From Pseudomonas donghuensis (GTDB taxonomy: Bacteria; Pseudomonadota; Gammaproteobacteria; Pseudomonadales; Pseudomonadaceae): a stretch of 64,000 bases of DNA. Position 1 is the stretch's first letter. Every line of letters starts with the position of its first letter. A model generated the notes under the pieces. The model searched no databases. It worked only from the letters and a program-made list of their open reading frames with translations, and was not told where the DNA came from. The position numbers were made by a program, and so were the translations under genes. The DNA lies in assembly GCF_000259195.1 (NCBI RefSeq), contig NZ_AJJP01000170.1:1-64000 (forward strand), in the 5' to 3' direction. Of this stretch, positions 9,913-18,982 are shown piece after piece.

Positions 9913-10455
9913 TCAGCCGCGCTCGCCCATCAGCCATTGAAGCTGGACTTCATGCTGGCCGCGATCGTCGGTAACGAACACCGTGCCTTCGCTGATCATC
10001 ACATCCCACTTGATCGCGCGCGGCATATCCTTGGCCAGGGTTTCCAGGACTTCCTGGGGCACGGCGGCGATGTTCAGGTTTTTCAGGTTCTTGACCGCCG
10101 GCACCACCTTGGTTTCCCACACGCGCAGGCTGCCATAGGCCAGCAGGCTGGTGCGTTCGGTACGGCGCGAACACCAGGTCAGGCGATCGGCATCCGGTTG
10201 GCCAACTTCGATCCAGTGCAGGATGCGGTCGTCCAGACTCTTTTCCCACACAGCAGCTTCGTCTACATCCGACAGACCGCGGCCAAAAGCCAGTTGTTCG
10301 TTGTACCACAGGGCGTAGGCCAGCAAACGCACGGCCATGCGCTCTTCGGTTTCCGAGGGGTGACGGGCGATGGTCTGCTTGACGCTTTCGTACACGCCGC
10401 GGTCAAGGTCGGTGAGGTTCAGTTCAAACTTGTAGGTGGTGGACGGCTGGGCCAT
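9913..10455 (-). CDS. yaeQ: YaeQ family protein
   Basis: 180 residues beginning MAQPSTTYKFELNLTD, essentially the YaeQ length. The frame is open further upstream, but homology begins at this ATG. The family has a PD-(D/E)xK nuclease-like fold; the conserved core here is WIEVGQPDADRL. E. coli YaeQ was first proposed to suppress rfaH loss, and its function is unsettled. It is in line with recJ and may be cotranscribed. Confidence 0.88.
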   Translation of the reverse strand: MAQPSTTYKFELNLTDLDRGVYESVKQTIARHPSETEERMAVRLLAYALWYNEQLAFGRGLSDVDEAAVWEKSLDDRILHWIEVGQPDADRLTWCSRRTERTSLLAYGSLRVWETKVVPAVKNLKNLNIAAVPQEVLETLAKDMPRAIKWDVMISEGTVFVTDDRGQHEVQLQWLMGERG

Positions 10456-10585
10456 GGACGGGCTTCTTGCGGCAAGGAAAGTCGCCCAGTCTAACCGATC
10501 CGCATGTTCGTTGCGCCGCGGCAGTATCTGAGCGGCCCCAGCTATGATAAAAACGGGGGCCCTGACCCGCTGCCACGGACGCCTC

Positions 10586-11785
10586 ATGCCTACGCCCAGC
10601 AAACCTCTCGCCGGCCTCAAAGTCATCGAACTCGGTACCCTGATCGCCGGCCCGTTCGCCTCGCGCATCTGCGCAGAATTCGGCGCCGACGTGATCAAGG
10701 TCGAGTCGCCCGATGGCGGTGACCCGCTGCGCAAATGGCGCAAGCTGTACGAAGGCACGTCGCTGTGGTGGTTCGTGCAGGCCCGCAACAAGCAGTCGCT
10801 GACCCTCAATCTCAAGCATGCCGAAGGGCTGGAGATTCTCAAGAAGCTACTGGCCGAAGCCGACATCCTGATCGAGAACTTCCGCCCCGGGGTGCTGGAA
10901 AAGCTCGGCCTGGGCTGGGACGTGCTGCACGCCCTCAACCCGAAACTGGTGATGGTGCGCCTGTCCGGCTTCGGCCAGACCGGGCCGATGAAGGACCAAC
11001 CGGGTTTCGGCGCGGTTGGCGAGTCGATGGGCGGGCTGCGCTATATCACCGGCTTCGAGGACCGCCCGCCGGTACGTACCGGGATCTCCATCGGCGACTC
11101 GATTGCTGCGTTGTGGGGTGTCATCGGCGCATTGATGGCCCTGCGTCATCGCGAGGTCAACGGCGGCCAGGGCCAGGTGGTGGATGTGGCCCTGTACGAG
11201 GCGATCTTCGCCATGATGGAGAGCATGGTGCCAGAGTTCGACGTGTTCGGTTTTATTCGCGAGCGTACCGGCAACATCATGCCCGGCATCACCCCCTCCT
11301 CGATTCACACCAGTGCCGACGGCAAGCATGTGCAGATCGGCGCCAATGGCGATGCGATCTTCAAGCGCTTCATGCAGGCCATCGGCCGCAACGACCTGGC
11401 CGACGATCCGGCCCTGGCCAGCAACGACGGCCGCGACGTGCGCCGCGATGAACTGTACGGGGTGATCGACCGCTGGGCCCGGACCCTGCCGCTGGACGAC
11501 CTGATGCAGGTGCTCAATGACGCGCAAGTGCCAGCCAGCCGCATCTACAGCGCCGAGGACATGTTCAGCGACCCGCAGTTTCTCGCCCGCGAGATGTTCC
11601 TCCAGGCCAAACTGCCGGACGGCAAGCCGTTCAAAATGCCGGGGATCGTCCCCAAGCTCTCGCATACTCCGGGCTCCAGTGAGTGGGTCGGCCCGCAGCT
11701 GGGAGCACACACCGATCAATTGCTTGGCGGGCTGGGTTACGACGCCGCCGCTATTGCCCGGCTACGCAGCCAAGGGGCGGTCTGA
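10586..11785 (+). CDS. Class III (CaiB/BaiF) CoA-transferase
   Basis: 399 residues of the formyl-CoA/carnitine-CoA transferase family, which moves CoA between carboxylic acids through a covalent Asp anhydride. The expected catalytic Asp is at 171 (GISIGDS). RLSGFGQTGP at 125-134 and the N-terminal AGPFASRI are family signatures. The ATG at 10586 is chosen because homology begins at PLAGLKVIELGT; the frame opens at 10544. Substrates cannot be read from the sequence. It is divergent from yaeQ. Confidence 0.85.
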   Translation: MPTPSKPLAGLKVIELGTLIAGPFASRICAEFGADVIKVESPDGGDPLRKWRKLYEGTSLWWFVQARNKQSLTLNLKHAEGLEILKKLLAEADILIENFRPGVLEKLGLGWDVLHALNPKLVMVRLSGFGQTGPMKDQPGFGAVGESMGGLRYITGFEDRPPVRTGISIGDSIAALWGVIGALMALRHREVNGGQGQVVDVALYEAIFAMMESMVPEFDVFGFIRERTGNIMPGITPSSIHTSADGKHVQIGANGDAIFKRFMQAIGRNDLADDPALASNDGRDVRRDELYGVIDRWARTLPLDDLMQVLNDAQVPASRIYSAEDMFSDPQFLAREMFLQAKLPDGKPFKMPGIVPKLSHTPGSSEWVGPQLGAHTDQLLGGLGYDAAAIARLRSQGAV

Positions 11786-11829
11786 ACAAGGCCTTGCCTG
11801 AATCCCGTGGCAATGGTGGAGAGCCGAAC

Positions 11830-12717
11830 ATGACCTTTCACTGGCAAACCAGCCTGCGTCGTGGCTGGCCGTTGTTGCTGGGTTTGCTGCTGAGCCTGGG
11901 CATGCCGACTTCGGCCTGGGCCAAGGAGCGCTTGTTCTGGCTATTGCGTGACCTACCGCCGCTGACCATTTTCGAAGGCACCGGCAAAGGCCAGGGGGCG
12001 ATCGACCAGTTGCTGGCGCTGCTGATCGACCAGATGCCCGAATACGATCACAGCATTGTCCGGGTCAACCGCGCCCGGGGCATCCAGATGCTTCAGGAGC
12101 CCACCTTCACCTGCGACCCCACCTTGCTGTGGACGCCCGAGCGAGCGCGTTACGTGCACTTCTCGATTCCCAGCCTGGGCGTGCTGAGCAGTGGCCTGGT
12201 GGTTCGGCGCAAAGACCAGCACCTGCTCGAACCCTATCTGCAGGGCAATCAGGTCGACCTGCCGGCGTTGCTGGGCAACACTGCACTCAAGCTCGGTGTG
12301 GTAGCCCAGCGCAGCTATAGCACTGCGGTTGATGAACTGCTCAAGACTCTGCCTGACACTACCCTCAGCCGCCACTACGGTAACGATGCAGTCACCAGCC
12401 TGTTGCAGATGCAGCAGCATGACCGCCTGCAACTGGTGCTTGGCTACTGGCCAGAGGTGCGCTACTTGCTGCAACAACAAGGCTGGCCGACCGATGACTA
12501 CACCTTCTTCCCGATCCAGGGCGTCGAGCAATACCAGTTGTTGCGGGTAGGCTGCTCCGACACGCCGCTAGGCCGCGAAGCCATCAGCCATATCAACAAA
12601 CTGCTGCTGCCGTTGCGCAACGATACCTTGCCCGACCTCTACGCCCAGTGGCTGGCCCCGCAAATGCGCGAGCAGTACGTGCATGATAGCCTGCGTCTGT
12701 TTGGCGAGCACGACTGA
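11830..12717 (+). CDS. Periplasmic substrate-binding-like protein (TIGR02285-type)
   Basis: 295 residues with a cleavable signal peptide (hydrophobic core WPLLLGLLLSLG, then TSAWA). The mature part resembles family 3 solute-binding proteins of the TIGR02285 kind: LFWLLRDLPPLTIFEG at the start, then AIDQLLALLIDQMPEYDH. No transport genes accompany it. GGAG at 11818-11821 decides the ATG. The two Roc-type kinase sensor domains nearby belong to the same fold, but a functional link is only speculation. Confidence 0.65.
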   Translation: MTFHWQTSLRRGWPLLLGLLLSLGMPTSAWAKERLFWLLRDLPPLTIFEGTGKGQGAIDQLLALLIDQMPEYDHSIVRVNRARGIQMLQEPTFTCDPTLLWTPERARYVHFSIPSLGVLSSGLVVRRKDQHLLEPYLQGNQVDLPALLGNTALKLGVVAQRSYSTAVDELLKTLPDTTLSRHYGNDAVTSLLQMQQHDRLQLVLGYWPEVRYLLQQQGWPTDDYTFFPIQGVEQYQLLRVGCSDTPLGREAISHINKLLLPLRNDTLPDLYAQWLAPQMREQYVHDSLRLFGEHD

Positions 12718-12741
12718 CCCGGGCCGAGACAAATCCCGGGC

Positions 12742-12780
12742 AAAAAGAAACCCCGAACGGTGGGGAGGCCGCCCGGGGCT
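12742..12780 (-). terminator. Intrinsic terminator (minus strand)
   Basis: Read on the minus strand, AGCCCCG pairs with CGGGGTT around an 18-nt region, followed by TTTCTTTTT. It lies 107 nt beyond the stop of the minus-strand DUF3509-like gene and would end its transcript. It also separates that gene from the convergent plus-strand gene. Confidence 0.6.
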
Positions 12781-12886
12781 AAACAGAAGCCCATCGGGGC
12801 TTCGCACGACAGCATCACGACATCGGAGCAAAATCCCGATCAGCTGTCCTTGTAAGATCTGATTGCGCTCATCGGTAAAGGTTCCG

Positions 12887-13183
12887 TCACACCCCGGCGC
12901 TGATCGGCCGCCCTTGCTGCAAGTGGCGCTGGGCCGCTATCACGCAGGGCTGCAAACGCCCCTCGACGATGAGCAAGTCGCGCTGCAAACCATCGACCAG
13001 GTCGACCAGCAGGCGCTGGTCCTGCAACTGGCTGGGTTTTACCGTACGCTGCAGCACGGTGCGGTTCGCTTCATCGCTCAGGCACAGGTCAAAATCACAA
13101 CCGGTGCTCAGGCGCACCAACCTGACCCGGTAAGGTGCCAATGCTTCGCCGAGCAACAATCTGATACATTCCATCTCATTCAT
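12887..13183 (-). CDS. Small conserved Pseudomonas protein (DUF3509-like)
   Basis: 98 residues, no signal peptide or membrane segment. The pattern (LLLGEALAPYRVRL, then a Cys-Asp-Phe-Asp strand, TVLQRTVKPSQLQD, and LQRDLLIVEGRLQP) resembles the DUF3509 family of pseudomonads, whose function is unknown. AGGTG lies 4 nt before the ATG. It is divergent from the Roc-type regulator gene with a 138-bp shared spacer. Confidence 0.6.
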   Translation of the reverse strand: MNEMECIRLLLGEALAPYRVRLVRLSTGCDFDLCLSDEANRTVLQRTVKPSQLQDQRLLVDLVDGLQRDLLIVEGRLQPCVIAAQRHLQQGRPISAGV

Positions 13184-13321
13184 TGTTCACCTACCTGTCG
13201 AGAAGGGGTCTTTCACTGACCCTGCGGCAGCCGGAAAAGTTCTCACTGTGCGATTTCCTCGACCCAGCATGCCCGGCAAAAATGACAGATTGAAATCCAG
13301 CCGATTGATCGGAGCCTGCCT

Positions 13322-13984
13322 GTGACGGATCCTGCCTCTGGCGAACTGCGCATCATCCTTGCCGATGACCACCCGATCTTTCGCATTGGCCTGCGCGCCG
13401 TGCTCGAACAGATTCCATCGGTACGCGTGGTCGCAGAGGCCGGTAGCCCGCTGGAGCTGATGCAGCTGGTGCAGTCGCAGGATTGCGATGTGCTGGTGAC
13501 CGATTTCATGATGCCCGTCGAGCAGCAGAACGATGGTCTGAAACTGCTCGAGCAGCTACGGCGGCACTCTGCGCAGTTACCCATCCTGGTGGTCACGATG
13601 CTCAACAACGCCGGCTTGTTCCGGGCAATGCTGGCCCAGGGCGTCAATGGCCTGCTGAGCAAAGCCAGCCTGGCTGACGAGTTGCCCCAGGCCATCGCAC
13701 GCTTGCAACGCGGCAAGATCTACCTGGCCGACTCGGTGCAGCAGTTACTGCTGCAGGAGGGCGCGGTGCGCGAAGACCTGGCCCGTGCCCAGACGGCCTT
13801 GTCGCCGCGGGAACTGGAAGTTTCCCGCCTGCTTGCCGCCGGCCACACGGTCGGCCAGATCGCCGCCCTGCTCAACCGCAGCAAGCAGACGGTGAGCAGC
13901 CAGAAGGTCAGTGCCATGCGCAAGCTGGGCCTGGCCAATGACGCTGCGCTGTACCTCTATATGCAGGAACATGGCCTGGGCTGA
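13322..13984 (+). CDS. rocA1: NarL/FixJ response regulator (RocA1/SadA-like)
   Basis: 220 residues. The receiver domain has acidic pair D15-D16, phosphoacceptor D61 (VTDFMMP) and the conserved Lys in LLSKASL. A C-terminal LuxR-type helix-turn-helix follows (SPRELEVSRLLAAGHT, then NRSKQTVSSQKVSAM). The GTG start at 13322 has GGAG about 7 nt upstream. In P. aeruginosa the RocA1 regulator is served by hybrid kinase RocS1 and antagonised by RocR, and affects fimbriae and biofilm genes. The same trio is present here. It ends 7 nt from the convergent rocR-like stop. Confidence 0.75.
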   Translation: MTDPASGELRIILADDHPIFRIGLRAVLEQIPSVRVVAEAGSPLELMQLVQSQDCDVLVTDFMMPVEQQNDGLKLLEQLRRHSAQLPILVVTMLNNAGLFRAMLAQGVNGLLSKASLADELPQAIARLQRGKIYLADSVQQLLLQEGAVREDLARAQTALSPRELEVSRLLAAGHTVGQIAALLNRSKQTVSSQKVSAMRKLGLANDAALYLYMQEHGLG

Positions 13985-13991
13985 AAGTGGC

Positions 13992-15212
13992 TCACGCCCT
14001 GCGCCGCTGCTTGGCTTCGCCCGGCTCACGCTCCAGCATCCATTGGCAGAGTTCTACCCCTGCCATCGGCCGGGCAATGAAGTAACCCTGCATGACTGGG
14101 CTGCCCAGGGCCTTGATCGCCATCAGGTCGTCAACCGTCTCGACCCCTTCGACCACCACCTTGAGGTCCATGCGCCGGGCCATGATCAGGGCACCAGCGA
14201 CCACCGCCGCCTTGCGACCATCGTCGGCCATGCCACGGACGAACTCGCTGGGCAGCTTCAGTTCGCTGAACGGCAGTTCGAGCAGGCGCTGGAGGTTGGA
14301 TACGCCCATGCCGAAGTCATCGATCGACAGTTGGCAGCCCTGAATGCGCAGGTGCAGCAAGCCTTCGAGCTGGTTGCTGTCGAGCTGGCAGCCATGGGTT
14401 TCAATGACCTCCAGGGTCAGGGCGCTGGCCGGCACGTCATGACGTTTGAGGGCAGCGACGACCCGCTCGGCAAAATCGTCGTGAACCAGCATCTGCGGGG
14501 CAATGTTGACCGCCACCGGCAGTGGCTGGCCACTGTGCAGCCTGACCTTGGCGCTGAAAGCCAAGGCCTGGTCGAGCACATGCCAGCTCAGCGTCTCCAG
14601 CAAACCGGCGCCCTCGACCAGCGGGAAGAACTGCCCCGGGCCGAGCAAGCCAAGGCTCGGATGCTGCCAGCGCACCAACGCCTCGACCCCGGCCAGGGTG
14701 CCGTCGAAAGCGACCTTGGGCTGGTAATGGACCACCCATTGCGCTTTGCTCTGCGCCACTTCGGCCGGCGACATGGCCAACAGTTCGGCATGGGCCGGTG
14801 CGGCGACCGCCTGGGGGGGAGCACCAGGCTCATCCAGGTAGCGGCGCAGCAACTTGTGCAGAGAAACGCTGCAGGCTGGTTTCTGCAAGCTGCCGAGAAC
14901 CCGCAAGCCCAGTTGCCGAGCCAGGTCGGCAACACTATCGAGCACCCCGCGTTCGGCACTGCTGAGGATAATCAGCGCTGCAGCAAGCCCGCTGTCGGCC
15001 AGGTGGCGGATCAGCTCCAGGCCGTCCTGACCGTCCATGTGCAGGTCGCAGATGGCGATGTCGACACGTCCGCGTCGCGACAAGGTCTGCCGGGCACCCT
15101 CGACCGACTCCGCCGTCAGCACATCGAAGACGCCATTGGCGTTGAGCATCTGATGCAAGGCCATCAGTTGAAAAGGATGATCCTCAAGGATCAGAACCTT
15201 AAGTGAGCGCAT
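13992..15212 (-). CDS. rocR: Response regulator with EAL phosphodiesterase domain (RocR/SadR-like)
   Basis: 406 residues. The receiver domain (D56 in AICDLHMDG) is followed by an EAL domain that hydrolyses c-di-GMP to pGpG. Catalytic residues are all in place: EAL 177-179, N236, E268 and E271 (LEVIET), D298-D299 (IDDFGMG), K319, E355 and E358 (EGVE). They are offset by only two to three positions from the published RocR numbering. The ATG at 15212 (GGGGA 8 nt upstream) is preferred to longer frames. It follows the kinase gene by 84 nt on the same strand. Confidence 0.8.
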   Translation of the reverse strand: MRSLKVLILEDHPFQLMALHQMLNANGVFDVLTAESVEGARQTLSRRGRVDIAICDLHMDGQDGLELIRHLADSGLAAALIILSSAERGVLDSVADLARQLGLRVLGSLQKPACSVSLHKLLRRYLDEPGAPPQAVAAPAHAELLAMSPAEVAQSKAQWVVHYQPKVAFDGTLAGVEALVRWQHPSLGLLGPGQFFPLVEGAGLLETLSWHVLDQALAFSAKVRLHSGQPLPVAVNIAPQMLVHDDFAERVVAALKRHDVPASALTLEVIETHGCQLDSNQLEGLLHLRIQGCQLSIDDFGMGVSNLQRLLELPFSELKLPSEFVRGMADDGRKAAVVAGALIMARRMDLKVVVEGVETVDDLMAIKALGSPVMQGYFIARPMAGVELCQWMLEREPGEAKQRRRA

Positions 15213-15296
15213 GAAAATTTCCCCGCAGTAGCCGATCTGAACGACAGCACTGTGCAACTCTAGGAAAATCGACCTGAAACGCCCATAGGACATGTC

Positions 15297-18200
15297 CTAA
15301 AGTTCAGGCAACAATTTCCACAGCTCCTGTTCAATATCCTGACTCAACTGGCCGATCACCACCTGCAACGCTGACCACGCCGAGTGCGCCGCCTGCGTAG
15401 AACAAGCCTGGCTGGCGCTTTCAAGTTGCCGACAGGCCTGTGCCAGGGGCAGCGCATCGATCAGGCAGGCCACGCCCTTGAGACGGTGCAATGACACCCC
15501 GATTCGCTCCCAGCCCTGCGCCTCAACGGCCGCTGCCAGCAGGATCGATTCTTCGGCCAGATTTTTCCGTAATTCTTCCAGCATGCGTTGCAGCACTGCA
15601 GGTTTGGCCTGGGTCATCTTCTGCAGGGTCTGCATCTTGAAGCTGTGGCGGGGAGCCAGCTTCTCGATAACAGCCACCAGCTGGGCAAGCGCAACCGGCT
15701 TGACCAGGCATTCGTCCATACCGGCCTCAAGGCAGCGAGCACGTTCTTCCTTCATGGCGTTAGCGGTGCAGCCGACGATGGCGATGGCTGGCCGCTGGCT
15801 GCTGCGCTCCAACCGGCGAATGCCACGGGCCAGTGCATAGCCGTTCATCACCGGCATGTTGCAGTCGCTGAGCACCAGGTCGAACGCCCCGTTCTGCCAG
15901 GCCTGCAGCGCGCTCTGGCCGTTCTCCACGGCCAGCACTTCATGGCCGAGAAACTCAAGTTGCTGGCTGAGTACCAAGCGACTGGCAGACAGGTCGTCGA
16001 CCACCAGGATCCGCCGCGCTGGCCCACCGGACAGGCCGGCGGCATCCTCCGTCGGCGCAGGCTCGGCGGCCAGGGCTTCCAGGGTCAGCTCGACACAGAC
16101 CTCGGTGCCCTTGCCCAGCACACTGTGCAAGGTAATGCTGCCGCCCATCAACTCGACCAGTTGCCGGCAAATACTCAAGCCCAGGCCCGAGCCGCCATAG
16201 TCGGCGCCAGCATCGGCCTGTGAGAACGGCTGGAACAGTTCGCTCTGCTGTTGCGCACTGATGCCGATGCCGGTATCGCACACACACAGCCTGAGGCCAA
16301 CGCCGTGCAAACTGTCGTGCCCGCTGCGGCCGACCTGCAACTCCACCAGCCCCAGGTGGGTGAACTTCAGGGCGTTACCCAGCAAGTTGGTCAATACCTG
16401 GCGCAAGCGTAGCGGGTCGAACCAGTACACCCCATCCACATCGCTTGCCAGTTGCAGGCGCAAATCCAGGCCCTGGCCCTGGGCCTGGGCGTGAAACTGC
16501 TCAACGATTGCGCTGAGAAACGGCTTGAGCGCCCGTGCCTGGGGCTCCAGTTGCAGGCTACCGGCCTCGATGCGAGCGAGATCCAGGCTGTCGCCGATCA
16601 GGGCAATCAGCTCACGGGCCGACTGATGGGCCGTTTCCAATCCTTGGGAAGGTTGCGCGCCGCGGGCAAGGGTGGTTTCCCGTTCAAGTTCGAGCAAGCC
16701 GATGATGACCGCCATGGGGGTGCGAATTTCGTGACTCATGGTGGCCAGAAACGCACTTTTGGCCTGGTTGGCCTGTTCGGCCTGCTGCCGGGCATGCACC
16801 AACGCTTCTTCCAGTTGCTTGCGCTCAGTGATGTCGATCCAGCCACCGAGCAAGCCCTGCAGCTGTCCATCGGCACGGTAGAACGGCACGGTCCACTGGT
16901 AGGCATCGGTACGCTGGCCCTGGAACTCAATATGCCGATCGACGAATACCGGCTTGGGATCCTTGAGTAGCTCCAGGTAATCGCCATGCAGCTGCTCGGC
17001 CAGTTCGACGGGAATGACCTCGATATCGGTCAGACGCTGGCCCTTGACGTCTTCCAGGCGCAACGAGAACGCCTGTTCATAGCTCTTGTTGCAGGTGATC
17101 AGCCGCCCTTCCAGGTCGCGTACATAGATGGGGTTGGGGATGCCGTCGAGCAATGCGCGCTTGAAGGCCAATTGGTCGTTGAGGGCTTCTTCAGCCTTTT
17201 GCCGCTGGCTGATCTGCGCACGCAGGCGGCTGCTCCAGACCAGCGACACCAACCCGAACAACACAGCAGCAGCCACGGTCCAGTAGATCCATGGCGCAAT
17301 CCGCTGCCAGGCGGGTGCGGGCGGTGCCAGCGCACCCAGCCACTTCATGCGCACGGCGCGCAACTCGGCGACCGGGAACGCTTCCAACGCCTTGTTCAGG
17401 ATGCTCTCCAGCTCCGGCGCAGTGCGCCGAACCGAGAAGCGGTCCGGCGCCCACTTGCCCTCCACCCCCCGCCCGACCTTGAGCACCGGGTCATTGCCGA
17501 CCACGCTGTAGGCACCGATTTCACTATCGATGGTCGCCAACGCTTCGCCGCTGCGCACCTTTTCCCGAGCTTGCTCCAGTGAGTCCACCAACATCAGGCG
17601 AATACCGGGGTGATCCTGGCGAATGGTGTTTTCCAGCGCGTGCTGCGCTGGCAGTGCCAGGGTCTGCCCGGCCAGTTCATCCAGCGACGCCAGGCCCAGT
17701 TGCGGCTTGCGCACGATGAACACCCAGCTCTGGCCACCAATGGAATGGGTGAAGTCGAGAAACTCGCGACGTTCCGGGGTCTCGCTCAGGGTCGTGCTCA
17801 TGTCAGCCTGCCCGCTCTTGAGCAGTTCCAGGCTCTGGGCAATCGACGAGGATGGCGCGTAGACAAACCGCAGCCCGGTCATCTGCGCGATGGTCGCCAG
17901 CACATCACTGTTAAGGCCAACCCAGGCCCCTTGGCGCGTGCGGAACAGGTAAGGCGGGTACTGGCTGCCGACTACGCTCACGCTCGGGTGGTTGGCGATC
18001 CATTGGCGCTCGGCCACGCTCAGTTCAACCCGGTTATGTGCCACGTCCGAGCCTAGCCCGGAGGTCCAGCGGCCGAGAATTTCGCGGCGCACCGACTCAT
18101 CAATGCTGGCCAGCGCGTCGTTGAACATTGCCTGCAGCAGCCGGTCCTCGTTGCGCACGGCAAAGGCAAAGCCGATCGGCGGCAAGGCACTGGGGCCGAC

Positions 18201-18893
18201 CACCTGCAACCCCAGGTACGGGCGCAGGGCATTGAAAGCGCGGATGATGATTTCGTTGCCGATAAACGCATCCACTTCGCCCTGATTGAGCGCTTCCAGT
18301 GCGCTACTCAGGTTGGGCGCCAGCAGCACCTGACTACCGGGATAAACCCGGTGCATAACCTGGGTGTCGGCGTAACCGTCGAGCAGGACCACCTTCATGC
18401 CCGCCAGTGAGGCCGGCGGAATCGGCGCACCGCCGCGCACCACGACCATGGAGCGGTCCGGAATGTAATCGTCGGAGAACGCCAGGCCCGGCACGCTACG
18501 CTCGAAGCCATTGGCGCTGGTCAGTACATCGATATCGCCCTGGCGCAGGGCCTCGATGGCCTGCTCGCGCTTGGCAAAGGCCAGCACCTGGGTTTTCACC
18601 CCGAGGCGTTCAGCGACCAGGCTCAGGTAGTCGGCGCTGATACCCTGGTAGCGATTGCGGTCGATGGTGATATCCACCGGCTCGTAATCGGCAAACGAGA
18701 TGCCCACCCGCAACACCCGTGCCGGGCCCAGCCACTGTTGTTGGGCGGAGGTCAGCGGCATTGGACCAAGCTCGGTAAACGGCGGCACCAGGGTAAAGGG
18801 CAGGCTCTGGGCGGCCTGGGCCCATTGTCCGGTACATAGCCCCAGCAGGCAAACCCATAGCAGCCCTGCTGCGCGACGACGTCCTGTGCTCAT
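15297..18893 (-). CDS. rocS1: Hybrid sensor histidine kinase (RocS1/SadS, BvgS/EvgS type)
   Basis: 1198 residues. In order: signal peptide (to about residue 28), two periplasmic SBP_bac_3 domains (about 61-285 and 300-525), one membrane helix near 540-562, and a PAS domain (about 585-700). Then come HisKA with SHEIRTP, HATPase (NLLGNALKF, DTGIGIS, GSGLGLSICRQL), a receiver with LSDCNMPVMNG, and an HPt domain with HRLKG. This is the full phosphorelay layout of RocS1/BvgS. The ligand is unknown. The ATG at 18893 has AGGGG 6 nt upstream. It follows the strong thrC terminator, so it has its own promoter. Confidence 0.85.
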   Translation of the reverse strand: MSTGRRRAAGLLWVCLLGLCTGQWAQAAQSLPFTLVPPFTELGPMPLTSAQQQWLGPARVLRVGISFADYEPVDITIDRNRYQGISADYLSLVAERLGVKTQVLAFAKREQAIEALRQGDIDVLTSANGFERSVPGLAFSDDYIPDRSMVVVRGGAPIPPASLAGMKVVLLDGYADTQVMHRVYPGSQVLLAPNLSSALEALNQGEVDAFIGNEIIIRAFNALRPYLGLQVVGPSALPPIGFAFAVRNEDRLLQAMFNDALASIDESVRREILGRWTSGLGSDVAHNRVELSVAERQWIANHPSVSVVGSQYPPYLFRTRQGAWVGLNSDVLATIAQMTGLRFVYAPSSSIAQSLELLKSGQADMSTTLSETPERREFLDFTHSIGGQSWVFIVRKPQLGLASLDELAGQTLALPAQHALENTIRQDHPGIRLMLVDSLEQAREKVRSGEALATIDSEIGAYSVVGNDPVLKVGRGVEGKWAPDRFSVRRTAPELESILNKALEAFPVAELRAVRMKWLGALAPPAPAWQRIAPWIYWTVAAAVLFGLVSLVWSSRLRAQISQRQKAEEALNDQLAFKRALLDGIPNPIYVRDLEGRLITCNKSYEQAFSLRLEDVKGQRLTDIEVIPVELAEQLHGDYLELLKDPKPVFVDRHIEFQGQRTDAYQWTVPFYRADGQLQGLLGGWIDITERKQLEEALVHARQQAEQANQAKSAFLATMSHEIRTPMAVIIGLLELERETTLARGAQPSQGLETAHQSARELIALIGDSLDLARIEAGSLQLEPQARALKPFLSAIVEQFHAQAQGQGLDLRLQLASDVDGVYWFDPLRLRQVLTNLLGNALKFTHLGLVELQVGRSGHDSLHGVGLRLCVCDTGIGISAQQQSELFQPFSQADAGADYGGSGLGLSICRQLVELMGGSITLHSVLGKGTEVCVELTLEALAAEPAPTEDAAGLSGGPARRILVVDDLSASRLVLSQQLEFLGHEVLAVENGQSALQAWQNGAFDLVLSDCNMPVMNGYALARGIRRLERSSQRPAIAIVGCTANAMKEERARCLEAGMDECLVKPVALAQLVAVIEKLAPRHSFKMQTLQKMTQAKPAVLQRMLEELRKNLAEESILLAAAVEAQGWERIGVSLHRLKGVACLIDALPLAQACRQLESASQACSTQAAHSAWSALQVVIGQLSQDIEQELWKLLPEL

Positions 18894-18937
18894 TGATACC
18901 CCTGATCCGTTGCTGCAAACCAATGCCAGTGTAGAAA

Positions 18938-18965
18938 CAAAAAAGCCCGTCAGAGACGGGCTTTC
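18938..18965 (-). terminator. Intrinsic terminator of thrC
   Basis: On the minus strand, AAAGCCCGTC and GACGGGCTTT form a 10-bp perfect stem with loop TCT, followed by TTTTG. It lies 18 nt beyond the thrC stop and insulates the following rocS1 gene. Confidence 0.88.
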
Positions 18966-18982
18966 ATGTGCCGATCAGTCGA

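Noticed and set aside
8140..10494. Plus-strand open frame of 784 codons antisense to recJ and yaeQ
   Set aside because: It is a GC-rich shadow of two recognised genes; its translation has no domain and runs across a gene boundary.
12786..12803. GAAGCCC-ATCG-GGGCTTC hairpin as terminator of the plus-strand binding-protein gene
   Set aside because: A good 7-bp stem, but no T-run on the plus strand; it may still pause transcription.
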